Notes: generated by a model not told the origin, from the letters alone. DNA of 64,000 nucleotides from Betaproteobacteria bacterium (GCA_016125475.1 WGLR01000026.1:16823-80822); one strand, 5' to 3'. Counted from the first letter of the stretch, positions 45,971 through 55,534 are shown. A program made the numbers and translations.

Positions 45971-46813
45971 ATGGACGACGGAACGCAACTCGGCGTGGGC
46001 GTGAACACGATGTCCTTCATGTGGCGGGCGTCCGCGCAAAGCGCGCTGGAAACGCTTGCTCGCGAAGGCTACCAGCGGTTCGAGGTCATGGCTCAGACGC
46101 CGCACTTCGACCCCATGATGTCCGCGAGCGACGCGAAGTCGTTCGGCCGCTTCCTGAAGGACGCCGGCCTGCACGTCGAAACCGTGAATCTCCCGAGTCT
46201 GGATCTCAACATGGCTGCCGCCTCGCCGGAGATGCGAGCGTATTCGGTCGATGTCTACGAACGCCTCGTGACGATCGCCGCAACCATCGGCGCGGAGGCG
46301 ATCATCGTCGTGACGGGGCGCGTGAACCCGCTCATCTCGCCCGCGCGCGCGGATCTCGAAGGCTGGTTCGGTGAATCCTTCTCGCGCGTGCTCCGGGCGG
46401 CGCAAGGCGCCGGGGTCAGACTTCTGCTCGAGAACATCCCGATCGGCGTCTTCCCGACCGCCCCGGAGATTGCGGCGTTCGCGAGCCGCTTCCCGTCGTC
46501 CCACGTAGGGATCTGCTATGACATCGCGAACGCGCACTACATCGGCGAGGACGTCGTGCGTTGTGTCCACGAGGTGCGCGACCGCCTTGGAATCGTGCAC
46601 CTGTCCGACACCCACCGCGACAGGTGGCGTCACGACCCGGTCGGCCAGGGCTCCTGCGACTTCGAGGGATTCGGACGCGCGCTTGACGATACGGGCTATA
46701 CGGGCACGTCGATGCTCGAGATCGTGGCGGAACAGGCAGTCGAGCAGATCGTCGCCAGCCACCACCGCGTGGCGAAGTGGGGCTGGGCGGCCGCCCCGAA
46801 TCCGGACGACTGA
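45971..46813 (+). CDS. Sugar phosphate isomerase/epimerase-like TIM-barrel protein
   Basis: 280 residues from the ATG at 45971, which has GAGGAG eight bases upstream; an ATG at 45950 is a less likely start. AP-endonuclease-2/xylose-isomerase-like fold: VGVNTMSFMW, GYQRFEVMAQTPHFD, VRLLLENIPIG (metal Glu), VGICYDIANAHYIG (metal Asp and His) and IVHLSDTHRDRWRHD (metal His). The reaction is unknown; the family covers isomerases, dehydratases and epimerases of sugars and cyclitols. No sugar-pathway genes are adjacent. A strong hairpin follows the stop. Confidence 0.85.
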   Translation: MDDGTQLGVGVNTMSFMWRASAQSALETLAREGYQRFEVMAQTPHFDPMMSASDAKSFGRFLKDAGLHVETVNLPSLDLNMAAASPEMRAYSVDVYERLVTIAATIGAEAIIVVTGRVNPLISPARADLEGWFGESFSRVLRAAQGAGVRLLLENIPIGVFPTAPEIAAFASRFPSSHVGICYDIANAHYIGEDVVRCVHEVRDRLGIVHLSDTHRDRWRHDPVGQGSCDFEGFGRALDDTGYTGTSMLEIVAEQAVEQIVASHHRVAKWGWAAAPNPDD

Positions 46814-46857
46814 AGCGGGCCCCGCCGCTCCTGGCATCACACCGCAGTGCAGGCATG

Positions 46858-46881
46858 GCGGACGGTCTTTCGACCGTCCGC
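46858..46881 (+). terminator. Hairpin after the isomerase-like gene
   Basis: Perfect 10-bp stem GCGGACGGTC/GACCGTCCGC with a TTTC loop, 45 bp past the stop; no T-run. Confidence 0.5.
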
Positions 46882-46945
46882 TCCGCGAGACACTCTGCCT
46901 GGACATGTAGTATCTTCCAGCCGCAGGCAGCAGGGTCAGGTCACC

Positions 46946-48739
46946 ATGCCCGCCAGGGCACGTTCGAGAACAGAAGAACGACGTTTCGGGGGAGGGAGAG
47001 CCTTGCGCGAAGTTCCTATCCTGCTTTCGTCACAGCCGGCCGATGACGTTCAGAAGCGTGTCGCAGCCATTGCACTGGCGGCAACCGTGCTCGTGTTCCT
47101 GCTCGTCGTCCCGTTCGCCCACCGTCCGCTGACCCGGCACCCGCTCTTCATCCCCGTATACCAGCCCCTGGTGGTCTTCTGCGACCTGATGACGGCCGTG
47201 CTGCTGCTCAGCCAGTTCGCCACCGGCAACGCACGGCCCATCCTGGTCCTCGCGGGCGGCTATCTCTTCAGCGCCCTGATGGCACTGTTCCACCTGCTCA
47301 GCTTTCCGGGGCTGTTCTCGGAAACCGGCCTGCTCGGAGCGGGCCCGCAGACGACGGCGTGGCTCTATTTCCTCTGGCGGGTCGGCTTCGTCGTCGCGAC
47401 GCTTGCGTACACTTTCGCGCCCGATCACCGGCCGGGGTCTCCGCCCCGGATCCGCGGACGTCCGACTTCCGCCATGGCGTTCACCTGCCTCGCGGCAGCG
47501 GCTGCAGCAGTCGGCCTGCTCGTTCTCGCGACCCGGGGTCACGGCGTGCTGCCGCCGATCGTGCACGGCAACGACGACCTGCCCGCCAAGCTTCCCGTCG
47601 CATGGACCGCGCTTCTGATCGCGCTGGCGGGACTTGCGGCCATCGCCCGACGACGACCGCTGTCCGTTCTCGATCTGTGGCTGACCGTCGTCCTCGGGAG
47701 CTGGGCGTGCGACGTCGCGCTTTCTGCGGTCTTCAACGCCGGAAGATTCTCCCTCGGCTGGTACGCCGGTCGTGCCTACGGCATCGTGGCCTCTTCGATC
47801 CTCCTCGTGGTGCTGGTCTTCGAGAACACGAAACTCTACCGTCGACTGGCCGAATCCTATGTATCGGAACGCCGCCAGCGTGCACTCGTGGAACGGAGGA
47901 CCCGGGAACTGGACGAACTCAATCGATCCCTGGAGCACCGGATCTCACTTCGAACGAGCCAGATCGAAGCGTCCAATCGCCGGCTCGCAGACGAGGTGGC
48001 CGAACGACAGCGCGCCGAAGGTGCGTTGCGCAGCGCCCAGGAGGAGGTCCGTCAGCTCGCCATGCTGGGCGAGACCGCAAGGGAACAGGAAAAGTCCCGT
48101 GTCGCGCGGGAACTTCACGACGAGCTCGATCAATCCCTCTACGCGCTGAAGGTGGAACTCAAGTGGCTCGAGGACCACTGCCCCGATCAGGATCACCACG
48201 CGAAGTCGATCATGTCCAGCATGCGCGAGGTACTCGACGCGACCATGATCGCCACGCGACGGATCGCCGCCGACCTCCGGCCTCTCATCCTCGATGAGCT
48301 CGGCTTCGCCGCGGCCATCGAATCCCTCGCGCAGAATTTCGAGCACTACCACGGCATTGCGTGCACGCTCGAGATGGACCCTGCGGCGTTCGACCTCGAC
48401 GAACCGTATTCCACCACGGTCTTCCGGATTCTCCAGGAGTCCCTGACCAACATCGCCCGGCACTCCGGCGCATCGAAGGCGGAAGTCCGCCTCACCCGCA
48501 CGCAGGATCAGGTGAGGCTACACGTCCACGACGATGGCGGAGGGTTCGATACCACCCAGGCCGTCGGGGCGGCCTCCTTCGGTCTTGCCGGTCTGCGCGA
48601 ACGCGTGCACCTCATCGCGGGCACCGTCTCCATAGCGTCCGAGCCCGGACACGGCACGACGATCGACGTCACGATACCGATACCCGCGGCATCACATCCA
48701 CCATCCCCGGAGCGCGATCCGTCTCCCGTGCCGGAGTAG
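46946..48739 (+). CDS. MASE4-like membrane sensor histidine kinase (NarX/HisKA_3 type)
   Basis: 597 residues; ATG at 46946 after AGGTCACC. About eight membrane helices at residues 35-320, resembling a MASE4 integral sensor domain (PLFIPVYQPLVVFCDLMTAV, LAGGYLFSALMALFHLL). A coiled coil follows (about 335-420). The dimerisation domain carries the phospho-His in KSRVARELHDELDQSLYALK. The HATPase domain is intact: ILQESLTNIARHSGASKAEV (N-box), HDDGGGF (G1) and FGLAGLRERV (G2). It should phosphorylate a LuxR/NarL-type regulator, but none is adjacent. Confidence 0.92.
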   Translation: MPARARSRTEERRFGGGRALREVPILLSSQPADDVQKRVAAIALAATVLVFLLVVPFAHRPLTRHPLFIPVYQPLVVFCDLMTAVLLLSQFATGNARPILVLAGGYLFSALMALFHLLSFPGLFSETGLLGAGPQTTAWLYFLWRVGFVVATLAYTFAPDHRPGSPPRIRGRPTSAMAFTCLAAAAAAVGLLVLATRGHGVLPPIVHGNDDLPAKLPVAWTALLIALAGLAAIARRRPLSVLDLWLTVVLGSWACDVALSAVFNAGRFSLGWYAGRAYGIVASSILLVVLVFENTKLYRRLAESYVSERRQRALVERRTRELDELNRSLEHRISLRTSQIEASNRRLADEVAERQRAEGALRSAQEEVRQLAMLGETAREQEKSRVARELHDELDQSLYALKVELKWLEDHCPDQDHHAKSIMSSMREVLDATMIATRRIAADLRPLILDELGFAAAIESLAQNFEHYHGIACTLEMDPAAFDLDEPYSTTVFRILQESLTNIARHSGASKAEVRLTRTQDQVRLHVHDDGGGFDTTQAVGAASFGLAGLRERVHLIAGTVSIASEPGHGTTIDVTIPIPAASHPPSPERDPSPVPE

Positions 48740-49259
48740 CGGTACGGGAAGGCACAAAGACGCGCCTTCGGGCGATTCCCGGATACGCCCCACATCGGTC
48801 GAATCATCCGGCGACTGGCACCAGCACAGACGCAGATGCGGTCACGGCGCCACAAAGCGGCGGATCGGCCTCGCCCGATGCCGGATGCATGCAAGCACGT
48901 GCCGCCGGCAACGCCATCGATCATGCCGCGTGTCAGCGTCAGGTAAGCATGACACGTCATGGTCAATGCGATTCTCGTTTTGATCGAGCGCAGCGCGAGG
49001 CGCGGGCCACGTCACGCGTCGAACAACGGATCGCACACCGTCGGAACGTCGTCGAACGTCGTTCCTGTCTCCATTGGCACAAACGTGCTGGCTGCCCATG
49101 TCTCGCGCCGGTCGCAAGTCCCGCCGGTCGTCATGTGCTCGATCGCCCCGAGCGGACGCAGAACCGCCCGCTCTCTCCATCCGCCGCTGCCGGCCTCACT
49201 TCTGCGGCCGGCACGCGGTGGACTTGCAGCGACAACGTATAAAGGAAAGGAGAATTGCA
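48740..49259. other. Intergenic region, no gene recognised
   Basis: 520 bp before the SMP-30 gene. No recognisable protein, RNA or repeat. Confidence 0.5.
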
Positions 49260-50255
49260 ATGCACGAAAGGATCAGCAGCAGACCCCTGCAGCTCGGTAC
49301 CAGAATCGCGGCCGCAGCGCTCGCCTGCCTGGGTTTCGGCGTGCTCGGAGCAGTCCCGGCCAGCGCCGCCAACCAGGGCCAGTCGCGCAAGGTCACGATG
49401 CAGGACATCTGCGGCCAGTGCACACCGGAGAAGTTCACCCAGTGCGGCGACTTCCTGGAAGGCCCGGCCTTCGATCATGACGGCAATCTCTGGATGGTGA
49501 GCATCGAGAGCGGCGAGATCCAGAAGGTGAGCCCCAACGGGCATTGCGTCACGGCCACGAACACCCACGGCCAGCCGCAGGGCCTGAAGTTCGCGAAGGA
49601 CGGCAGGCTTTTCGGCGTGGACCGCAAGCGCGGCGTCTTCTGGATCGATACCGCGACCGGCAAGGTGCACGACTACATGCGGTACTTCCAGAACGAGAAC
49701 TTCCACGGCCCGAACGACCTGATCATCGACAAGGATGGCGGCATCTACTTCACCGATCCGTGGGGCACCAGCGTCCTCAACTCACGGGGAAGCGTCTACT
49801 ACATCAGCCCGGAGCCCGAGAAGCGCATCACCCGCATCGCGAACAACCTCGCATTTCCCAATGGCATCGCGCTGTCACCGGATCAGAAGACGCTCTACAT
49901 CAATGATTTCGACAATCAACGCGTGATCGCAACCCCGCTGATCTCTCCCGGAGAACTGAACATCGGATTCGCCCACGTCTTCGGTGGCACGCTCGCGGGC
50001 GGCTGGGGGCCGGACGGCGAGGCCGTGGATGCGAACGGCAACCTGTATGTCGCGCACTACGGCGCGGGTGAGGTCGTCGTGATAGATCCGGACGGGTTCA
50101 TGGTCGGCTCGATCGCGCTCCCCAACGACGCGGGCAACCAGACCACGAACGTGGCCTTCCACAACGGCTATCTCTACATCACCGAAGCCGGACAGAACGT
50201 CGTCTGGCGCGTGAAGACCAATATCCCCGGCGCGAAACTGGCCGGCGACCAGTAA
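49260..50255 (+). CDS. Exported SMP-30/gluconolactonase-family beta-propeller protein
   Basis: 331 residues; ATG at 49260 with AAGGAG upstream. Signal peptide LGTRIAAAALACLGFGVLGA with cleavage near ASAAN. Six-bladed propeller of the SMP-30/LRE family: FLEGPAFDHDGNLWMVSIES, GQPQGLKFAKDGRLFGVD, HGPNDLIIDKDGGIYFTDPW, FPNGIALSPDQKTLYINDFD and GEAVDANGNLYVAHYGAG. The metal ligands usual in lactonases (Glu, Asn, Asn/Asp) can be matched to EGP, GPND and NDFD. A CGQCTPEKFTQC segment near the mature N-terminus may form a disulfide. Probably a periplasmic lactonase; the pathway is not shown by neighbours. Confidence 0.88.
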   Translation: MHERISSRPLQLGTRIAAAALACLGFGVLGAVPASAANQGQSRKVTMQDICGQCTPEKFTQCGDFLEGPAFDHDGNLWMVSIESGEIQKVSPNGHCVTATNTHGQPQGLKFAKDGRLFGVDRKRGVFWIDTATGKVHDYMRYFQNENFHGPNDLIIDKDGGIYFTDPWGTSVLNSRGSVYYISPEPEKRITRIANNLAFPNGIALSPDQKTLYINDFDNQRVIATPLISPGELNIGFAHVFGGTLAGGWGPDGEAVDANGNLYVAHYGAGEVVVIDPDGFMVGSIALPNDAGNQTTNVAFHNGYLYITEAGQNVVWRVKTNIPGAKLAGDQ

Positions 50256-50270
50256 TCGTCACGTGCCCGG

Positions 50271-50296
50271 GAGTGCCCCCGAACCCGGGGGTGCTC
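50271..50296 (+). terminator. Hairpin after the SMP-30 gene
   Basis: 11-bp stem (50271-50281 with 50286-50296, two G-U pairs) with an AACC loop, 15 bp past the stop; no T-run. Confidence 0.5.
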
Positions 50297-50652
50297 CGCG
50301 GGGCACCTCTGGTCGAATCTGGATCCGTACCCCATTTCACCCAGGCCCCGACGGCCGGCAGGTACCGCCTGACGCCCGGCGGGAACGGTGGTCGTCTGCC
50401 GATCGCGTCGGACCCGGCAGGCCCGAGCCGAGTCGACGGCACCAGGCGGCACCACCTGGCACTGGCAGCCGGGCAGACGCATTGGTAATCTTCGCCCGAG
50501 AATCATTCGTGGCGAGATGCGATGCACGAGAACACCAGCGCCCGGGAGGCATTCGTCCCGCGCCCCGCGCGGACGACATGTCGCGCAGGTCGCGCCCCTG
50601 CACCCCGCGAGGCCCGGAGGGCACTCGCCCCCACCCGCCCGGACACCACTCC
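50297..50652. other. Intergenic region, no gene recognised
   Basis: 356 bp between the SMP-30 terminator hairpin and the next membrane protein. An open frame exists in phase with that gene but shows no motif and no Shine-Dalgarno, so I treat it as non-coding. Confidence 0.45.
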
Positions 50653-51093
50653 ATGAGCGAGATCCGCCGCGCCAATCGTCGTGCGCGACGCCGCGTCATG
50701 ATTCTGGCAGGGGTGCTTCTCGTCCTGGTCCTCATCGGCACGGTCGGCTACCTGCGCTACCACGGTGCGCTGATCGACTGGATCCTCGCAGACCCTGCGC
50801 GGACTGGCCGGCGCGTCCGTATCGTTCTGCTCACACCCGCCGTGCTGCTCGCCCTACCGCTGATCGCCTTCGGCATCCGCTTCTGGACGATGGGCTCGAA
50901 GTCCATCCGGACGAAGGAGTTCCCTCCCCCGGGTGTCCACGTGCTGCGCGACACTCCGGTCGTGCGGGGAAATGGTGCGGCTTCTCGCGGGCAGGCATTG
51001 CGCATCGTCGCCCTGGGCCTCACGGTCGCCGCCATCGTCGTGTGCACGCTCGTCTGGCAGACGGCAACGACCGTGGTGGAGACGATCTCCTGA
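50653..51093 (+). CDS. Small predicted membrane protein, function unknown
   Basis: 146 residues from the ATG at 50653. An Arg-rich N-terminus (RRANRRARRR) is followed by three hydrophobic segments: VMILAGVLLVLVLIGTVGYL, VRIVLLTPAVLLALPLIAFG and IVALGLTVAAIVVCTLVW. Positive-inside rule puts the N-terminus in the cytosol. No conserved motif is recognised. It is convergent with a PEP-CTERM gene. Confidence 0.65.
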   Translation: MSEIRRANRRARRRVMILAGVLLVLVLIGTVGYLRYHGALIDWILADPARTGRRVRIVLLTPAVLLALPLIAFGIRFWTMGSKSIRTKEFPPPGVHVLRDTPVVRGNGAASRGQALRIVALGLTVAAIVVCTLVWQTATTVVETIS

Positions 51094-51166
51094 CCGTCGA
51101 CACCGGCCCGAAACTGACCAGGCCACGCGCCCGACGACGGGCGTCCCGCACCACGGAATGGGCTCA

Positions 51167-51180
51167 GCCCCTGCAGGGGC
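51167..51180. terminator. Palindromic hairpin between convergent genes
   Basis: GCCCC-TGCA-GGGGC, symmetrical and usable from either strand; no T-run. Confidence 0.35.
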
Positions 51181-51212
51181 GCGAGTCAGGATGCTGCCCC
51201 CAAAGCGCTGCA

Positions 51213-51842
51213 CTACCCTCGGCGTGACACGCGCCCCGACCGCAGCCCCCAGCCGATCATGAGCACACCGGCCGCAGTCAGTGCGAACGTCGAAGGCTCG
51301 GGAACCGGAGCCGTCGTGTCCCCGACCAGCTGCACCGCGTCGATCTCTTCCCAGTTGTTCAGAACGTGGGAGGAATCCACGTGGATCTTCAGACCGGTCG
51401 TGAGAAACGACGTGGCCGACCAGCTGGCCACGAGATCGGCCGGGACATTGGCCAGGCTGTCGTCAACGCCTGACCACACGGTGTGCAGAACGCCGCCCGA
51501 GTCGAGCGCATCGATCTGTGTCACGAAGCCGTTGTTGTAGGTCTCGCGGACGACGGCACCCGTGGAGTAGGTCGGCGTCGCGAAACCGAGCGTCAGGAAC
51601 TCGCCGGGCGTGTCTGGCCCGGCAGCAGCCCACGCCGTGACGAAGTCACCATAGTTCGGCGTATCGGGCGCGCCGAGCGCCTGAGCGGCAGACCAGTTGC
51701 CGCTGCCGAACTGCGAGCTGAAATCGATGACGGAACTCGCCCACTCCGCGGTCGGAGCCGCACGGGCAGCGGTGGCGGCCAGCAGGAGCGCGCACACCGC
51801 AGGAACGACGACGAGTTTCCGGGGCCTTGTAACGGAAGACAT
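51213..51842 (-). CDS. PEP-CTERM sorting-domain protein 1
   Basis: 209 residues. Signal peptide LVVVPAVCALLLAATAARA, a secreted all-beta body (ASSVIDFSSQFGSGNWSAAQ, VQLVGDTTAP), and a C-terminal PEP-CTERM signal: PVPEPSTFALTAAGVLMIGW then basic LRSGRVSRRG. Exosortase would cleave and process this tail during export to the surface or exopolysaccharide. The role of the body is unknown. GAGTGAGGTGCC precedes the start. The 5' UTR contains the small hairpin AGCGG-AAATA-CCGCT (51858-51872). Confidence 0.92.
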   Translation of the reverse strand: MSSVTRPRKLVVVPAVCALLLAATAARAAPTAEWASSVIDFSSQFGSGNWSAAQALGAPDTPNYGDFVTAWAAAGPDTPGEFLTLGFATPTYSTGAVVRETYNNGFVTQIDALDSGGVLHTVWSGVDDSLANVPADLVASWSATSFLTTGLKIHVDSSHVLNNWEEIDAVQLVGDTTAPVPEPSTFALTAAGVLMIGWGLRSGRVSRRG

Positions 51843-52205
51843 GATGGCACCTCACTCAGCGGAAATACCGCTCATGGGGAGCCGCACATTCCACGCCACC
51901 ATACGAGGTACTCTGAAAACGCTGTCGTTTTTGTACACATGTATTTCTTGCCACGTCTTCTGTCAGTGATTCCGACACTTCTGCACACCGCGGCAGCGGT
52001 AGTGAGGAGCTCCGGCAGGGCCGCGTCGAACTCCGCCCGGAAGGCGTCTCACCCCCATATCCGTCGGGAATCCTGTCCCTGGCAACGCGTCGGCTCCCGC
52101 CATCCGGCGCCGTCCGCGAGCGGTGCGCGATGAATATTTTTGAGGCGAATGGCAAACAAGGAGGCCGCCCCGCTCCGGGTGGCCCTTGTTCGGTAGAAAT
52201 CGGAA
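51843..52205. other. Intergenic region between two PEP-CTERM genes
   Basis: 363 bp, AT-richer at 51900-51960, likely holding the promoter of the leftward PEP-CTERM gene 1. No GG-N10-GC sigma-54 element was found. No coding potential is seen apart from the terminator at its right side. Confidence 0.5.
52155..52190 (-). terminator. Terminator-like hairpin after PEP-CTERM gene 2
   Basis: AACAAGG-A-GGCC arm (52155-52165) pairs with GGCC-CTTGTT (52181-52190), with CCC/GGG inside; on the minus strand it is followed by TTTG and, farther on, CTCAAAAATATT. Confidence 0.5.
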
Positions 52206-52796
52206 TTACTGCTTCCTGGCCCTGGAGCGAGAGTATCCGAGTACCGCCAGACCCATGCCCATGAGCACGAGGGAGGCAGGTTCGGGAACAGGACTGGGGA
52301 TTACGACGGAGTACGTGACGGGCGACCCGGTCATCCAGCCCGTGGGGTCGTTGTTGGCGGTCGACGTATATTCGAGGTACGGCACATAACCGAAAGATGT
52401 GTACAGCGCCGGGTCCGGCGACAGCAGGAACGAATTCGTTCCCTCCGTCAGAAATGGCTTCCCGCAGCATGCAAATGCAGCGATCTGATTCGGGTTGTAT
52501 GTCACACCACTGCCAAGTCCGTAATGGAATCCGGCAATGTCCATGGAGAACGCCAGCAACTGCGTCAGGTCACTGCTTACCGTGAACGATCCCGTGACCA
52601 CGGATTGAGGCGGACTGTAGTTTCCGTAAACCGGATAGAAATTCTGTGCGGTGAAGTCGACCGTGATCGGGGATGCTGCCGCGGCCGATGCGGCCAGGGC
52701 AAGGGTGAGTCCCAGGAATGCTCTGTGTATTCGCGCAATGGTGGAAGTGAGAGGGAACACGGACGGGATGCCGCAAAGACGTAGGTGATGGTGCAT
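52206..52796 (-). CDS. PEP-CTERM sorting-domain protein 2
   Basis: 196 residues. Long N-region, then signal hydrophobic core AFLGLTLALAASAAAAS, a beta-rich body (NFYPVYGNYSPPQSVVTGSF, FACCGKPFLTEGTNSF) and the C-terminal sorting signal SPVPEPASLVLMGMGLAVLG followed by YSRSRARKQ. The Shine-Dalgarno AAGGAGAAGAG fits the ATG at 52796. A 6-bp inverted repeat TCGTTA-TGG-TAACGA (52812-52826) lies just upstream of the Shine-Dalgarno and could be an operator or a 5' UTR structure. Its upstream region runs into an IS5-family remnant. Confidence 0.9.
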   Translation of the reverse strand: MHHHLRLCGIPSVFPLTSTIARIHRAFLGLTLALAASAAAASPITVDFTAQNFYPVYGNYSPPQSVVTGSFTVSSDLTQLLAFSMDIAGFHYGLGSGVTYNPNQIAAFACCGKPFLTEGTNSFLLSPDPALYTSFGYVPYLEYTSTANNDPTGWMTGSPVTYSVVIPSPVPEPASLVLMGMGLAVLGYSRSRARKQ

Positions 52797-52811
52797 GTCT
52801 CTTCTCCTTCT

Positions 52812-52826
52812 TCGTTATGGTAACGA
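52812..52826. promoter_or_regulatory. Inverted repeat in the leader of PEP-CTERM gene 2
   Basis: TCGTTA (52812-52817), TGG, TAACGA (52821-52826), about 16 bp from the start codon. Could be an operator or a short leader hairpin. Confidence 0.35.
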
Positions 52827-52866
52827 GGCAGGCTGTTGAAGAAATCGAACCGGGTACGGTTCGGAC

Positions 52867-53450
52867 GTGCCAGGAATCAACGCTGCGCTGCGGAGCATGT
52901 TCTCCGGATTCGACATGGCGTACTCGCGAGGCACCGGCCCTCGATTGCACCGGAACGGCTGTTCACGGCACCGCTGCCGCATATCTCCCACACGATGCGA
53001 AGCGAAGCGCCACTCATGGAACCGCTGGCCCAGACCCTGCTGCGTCCCTGGTTCGCAGCGTTGAACACCGACTACCCCGCGTGGAATCACTCGACACTCC
53101 CGGGGAATCAGGAGCGGCCGTTCGAGGAGGGCATTGCAAGGAGGTTTCTCGCGGCAGTGATTGCTCAGCCCACGCCGACGTCCGACGAGCGCTCCGGTGT
53201 CGACGGTACGTTGATCGAAGCGTGGGCGTCGAACACGAGCGTGTGACGCAAGGATGGGAGTGACGACGTCGATGTCGCTGGAGCCCGGGAACGGCTTCGT
53301 GGCCTCGGGGTCTCTCCGCACACGGCCCTCAAGGACAAGCGCCCTAGAGGTCTGGCCATCGACGAGTGCGCGACGCGCCATGACGGTTACCCCGCCAGCC
53401 AGAAGATTCGCGAACGCACCCAGGGAGTGTTCGGCTGGGCGAAGACGCTT
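52867..53450 (+). pseudogene. IS5-family transposase remnant with internal deletion
   Basis: Conserved pieces in order: INAALRSMFSGFDMAYSRG in one frame (52874-52930), a one-base frameshift, RPSIAPERL, the diverged MRSEAPLMEPLAQTLLRPWF, GVDGTLIEAWAS, a stop TGA at 53244 (likely Arg codon CGA before mutation), KDGSDD, then directly LRGLGVSPHTALKDKRPRGL, AIDECATRHDGYPASQKIRE and GVFGWAKT. In intact IS5-family (DUF772-type) transposases a long catalytic stretch lies between DGSDD and the VTPHVAQN-like motif; it is missing. Three lesions make the gene non-functional. Confidence 0.82.
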
Positions 53451-54344
53451 CCTGCGGAAGGCTTCATTCTGCTATGTCCTTTCCTTGTCGAAGAAGGGCA
53501 GGTAGGACTATCGACCGCGATGCCTTTTCTTCTCATGGGACATGCAGGACAAGGCTGAACCAGTTTTCTGACTGATACCTTGCAGGGTCGGGTGCGACCG
53601 CAGAGTGAAGGCAGATGGGAACCGCGGATCACAACTACTTTGTTGTCCCTCGCATCGGCGCATCAGTCCTCGAATTATCAAAGATCGCGACGCCCGCTCC
53701 CACCCTTTCTGTCGTTAGCGACCTCGATGTGAATACCGTCCGGATCGGCGAGAAACGCTGGGTCTCAGTGAAGCAAGCATTGTGCAGAACAGCTTCGCGA
53801 GCTGGGCGGAAGACAGAATCAGAGTTTCGATTGAAGTATCGGATGTGCCACTCATCGTCGAGAGCAAATCTTTTCCTGAAAAAGACTTTGCTCTGTCGAA
53901 GGACACCGGTGTCGAACACCGCTGACCCGGTCTGATCGGGACCCGTAATTCAGGTGTGATCGAAGCCGATGACTTCGGACTGGCTGGGTCGGTTGGGCGA
54001 GCGAGTTGACGCTGGAAGGCGCTGGCCCGCCTCAGGCAGGTCCGAAGAATGGAGAAATCGGCCTGCATGTCGCAGTCCGTTGCCTGACCCGAGTTGTCAT
54101 GCGCTCACGCAGCATTCAAGCGCGTCGATCCCAAAGAAGAATGGGTGGGTAAGCATCGTCTGCACTTGTAACCGCGCACGCAGTTGCTGCGGCGTCGGAC
54201 GCCGTGACAACGGGGTGCCTACCAGGACAAAGCTCCGCGGCATTTCCTGGTGGCCATCGTGCGCCCGGCGAAGTCAACGAGACGGCGCGACCGATTCGCA
54301 CGATCGCGACGACGACGCGACCGTGCGAACCGGTCGGAGAGCGG
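53451..54344. other. Eroded intergenic region
   Basis: About 890 bp with lower GC in the 53.6-53.9 kb part. Apart from the VOC-protein fragment listed separately (53678-53764), no gene, RNA or transposon end can be recognised. Confidence 0.5.
53678..53764 (-). pseudogene. C-terminal fragment of a VOC (glyoxalase/bleomycin-resistance) family protein
   Basis: 29 codons read DPAFLADPDGIHIEVANDRK and end in TGA after GRRDL. The FxxDPDGxxIEV motif is the hallmark C-terminal strand and metal ligand (Glu) of VOC proteins. Upstream in this frame stops appear at once, so only the end of the gene remains. Confidence 0.5.
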
Positions 54345-54803
54345 CTAGTCGCAGTTCCCGCCCCACGAGACCATCGTCGCCGGGCCCGAGCTGTGATCGA
54401 CGCGCCACCATCCCGTCCAGTGCTTGCCGGCGAACACCCCGGTCCCGCCGACGAGTTTCCACGTGCCACGATCCGCACCTGGAGCCAGTTCCCACGTGTC
54501 GCTCCAGCCGTCACCGTTGCGTGTCTTGCGCGCACAGGCGCCAGCCATGCGCGTCACGCCATCGGGTGTCGTGAGCGCATAGCCGGTGCACTTGCCGATG
54601 GCGTTGTTTGCCGAATCCTCGCTGGTGGCAATGCTGTTGGTGACGAAGCTCGTCATCGTGTAGCCCTTCGACAGCTCGATCGATTCCGAGGAAATGGCCA
54701 CCTGGTTCACACGACCGGTACAGGTATCGGCGCTTGCAGCGCCCCACACCGTCACGCCTGCGACAGCGACCATCACATGAAACAGCGGCTTCACAGATTT
54801 CAT
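54345..54803 (-). CDS. Small exported protein of unknown function
   Basis: 152 residues; Shine-Dalgarno GGGAGGACACG before the ATG. Signal peptide KPLFHVMVAVAGVTVWGAASA. The mature part has four Cys (DTCTG, GKCTG, GACAR and the terminal GGNCD), compatible with two disulfides, and a beta-rich end TWKLVGGTGVFAGKHWTGWW. I recognise only a resemblance to small secreted beta-barrel proteins with GGTGxxxGxxG repeats; no function is assigned. Confidence 0.72.
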   Translation of the reverse strand: MKSVKPLFHVMVAVAGVTVWGAASADTCTGRVNQVAISSESIELSKGYTMTSFVTNSIATSEDSANNAIGKCTGYALTTPDGVTRMAGACARKTRNGDGWSDTWELAPGADRGTWKLVGGTGVFAGKHWTGWWRVDHSSGPATMVSWGGNCD

Positions 54804-55534
54804 CGTGTCCTCCCACAGTGTCTAGTGATCGGGGCTGCGTCTCCGTCCGTCCGGGAGGCAACCCGGGACCGTCACGCGCCGAAAATGAGCGACCTGGACG
54901 GCGGAACGGGACGACGATCGAAACCTGCAAGGCAACAGTCCCGACCCGCCTCCGTTCCGCCAGACCTTCGTCCTCGGCTGGTCACACGGTCTCCGCCACG
55001 GACTCTAGTCTCGCGCTCGTGGGCACGCATCATCCGAACGGATGACACCGGCGCCCTGCCCACGCACCGACGTGATGTGTCGACACCTCACCAGACATAT
55101 CGCACGGAGCATGTGCCGACCATTCGAAGGCAGCTCTGGCCCGAGAAGCTCTCGCGTTTCGCCACGCCGCCCTGCCGCGGAAAACGCCGGTCGTGCACCT
55201 CGATCACCCGGGTGCCGTGCGGCGCGACGGCCACCCAGACCTCTCCGGAGGCCGATCTCTGGCACGACACCGTCGACGAGCGCTGTGCACGCCCAGCACG
55301 TCCCGCCCGAGGCTCTCCGTCCCCCCGCCCCGTCCAGGGGCCTTCGAGATGCCCTCGTCGATGTGCTCACGCGGGCGATCGCCGTGCCTCATCGGCCGAC
55401 TTCGCGCCCCCCCCCCTTTCGACGTCGACGGCCAGTCCGTTTGCCCTTCGTCAATGGACGGGCGTACCAGCAGGAGTAGCCTTCACTCGAGTGCCGGCTT
55501 CCACGAGCACGCAACGATCAGGAGACCTGGAGTC
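54804..55534. other. Intergenic region, no gene recognised
   Basis: 731 bp between divergent genes. Several long open frames exist because of base composition, but none shows a motif, signal peptide or Shine-Dalgarno. The promoter of PEP-CTERM gene 3 should lie near its right end. Confidence 0.5.

Noticed and set aside
51843..51980. Possible sigma-54 promoter for PEP-CTERM gene 1 (TGGCAAG on the minus strand)
   Set aside because: The required GC at the -12 position is absent at the correct distance, so GG-N10-GC is not met.
54850..55500. Long plus-strand frames before PEP-CTERM gene 3
   Set aside because: No signal peptide, domain or Shine-Dalgarno; Arg/Pro/Thr-rich composition typical of non-coding high-GC DNA.
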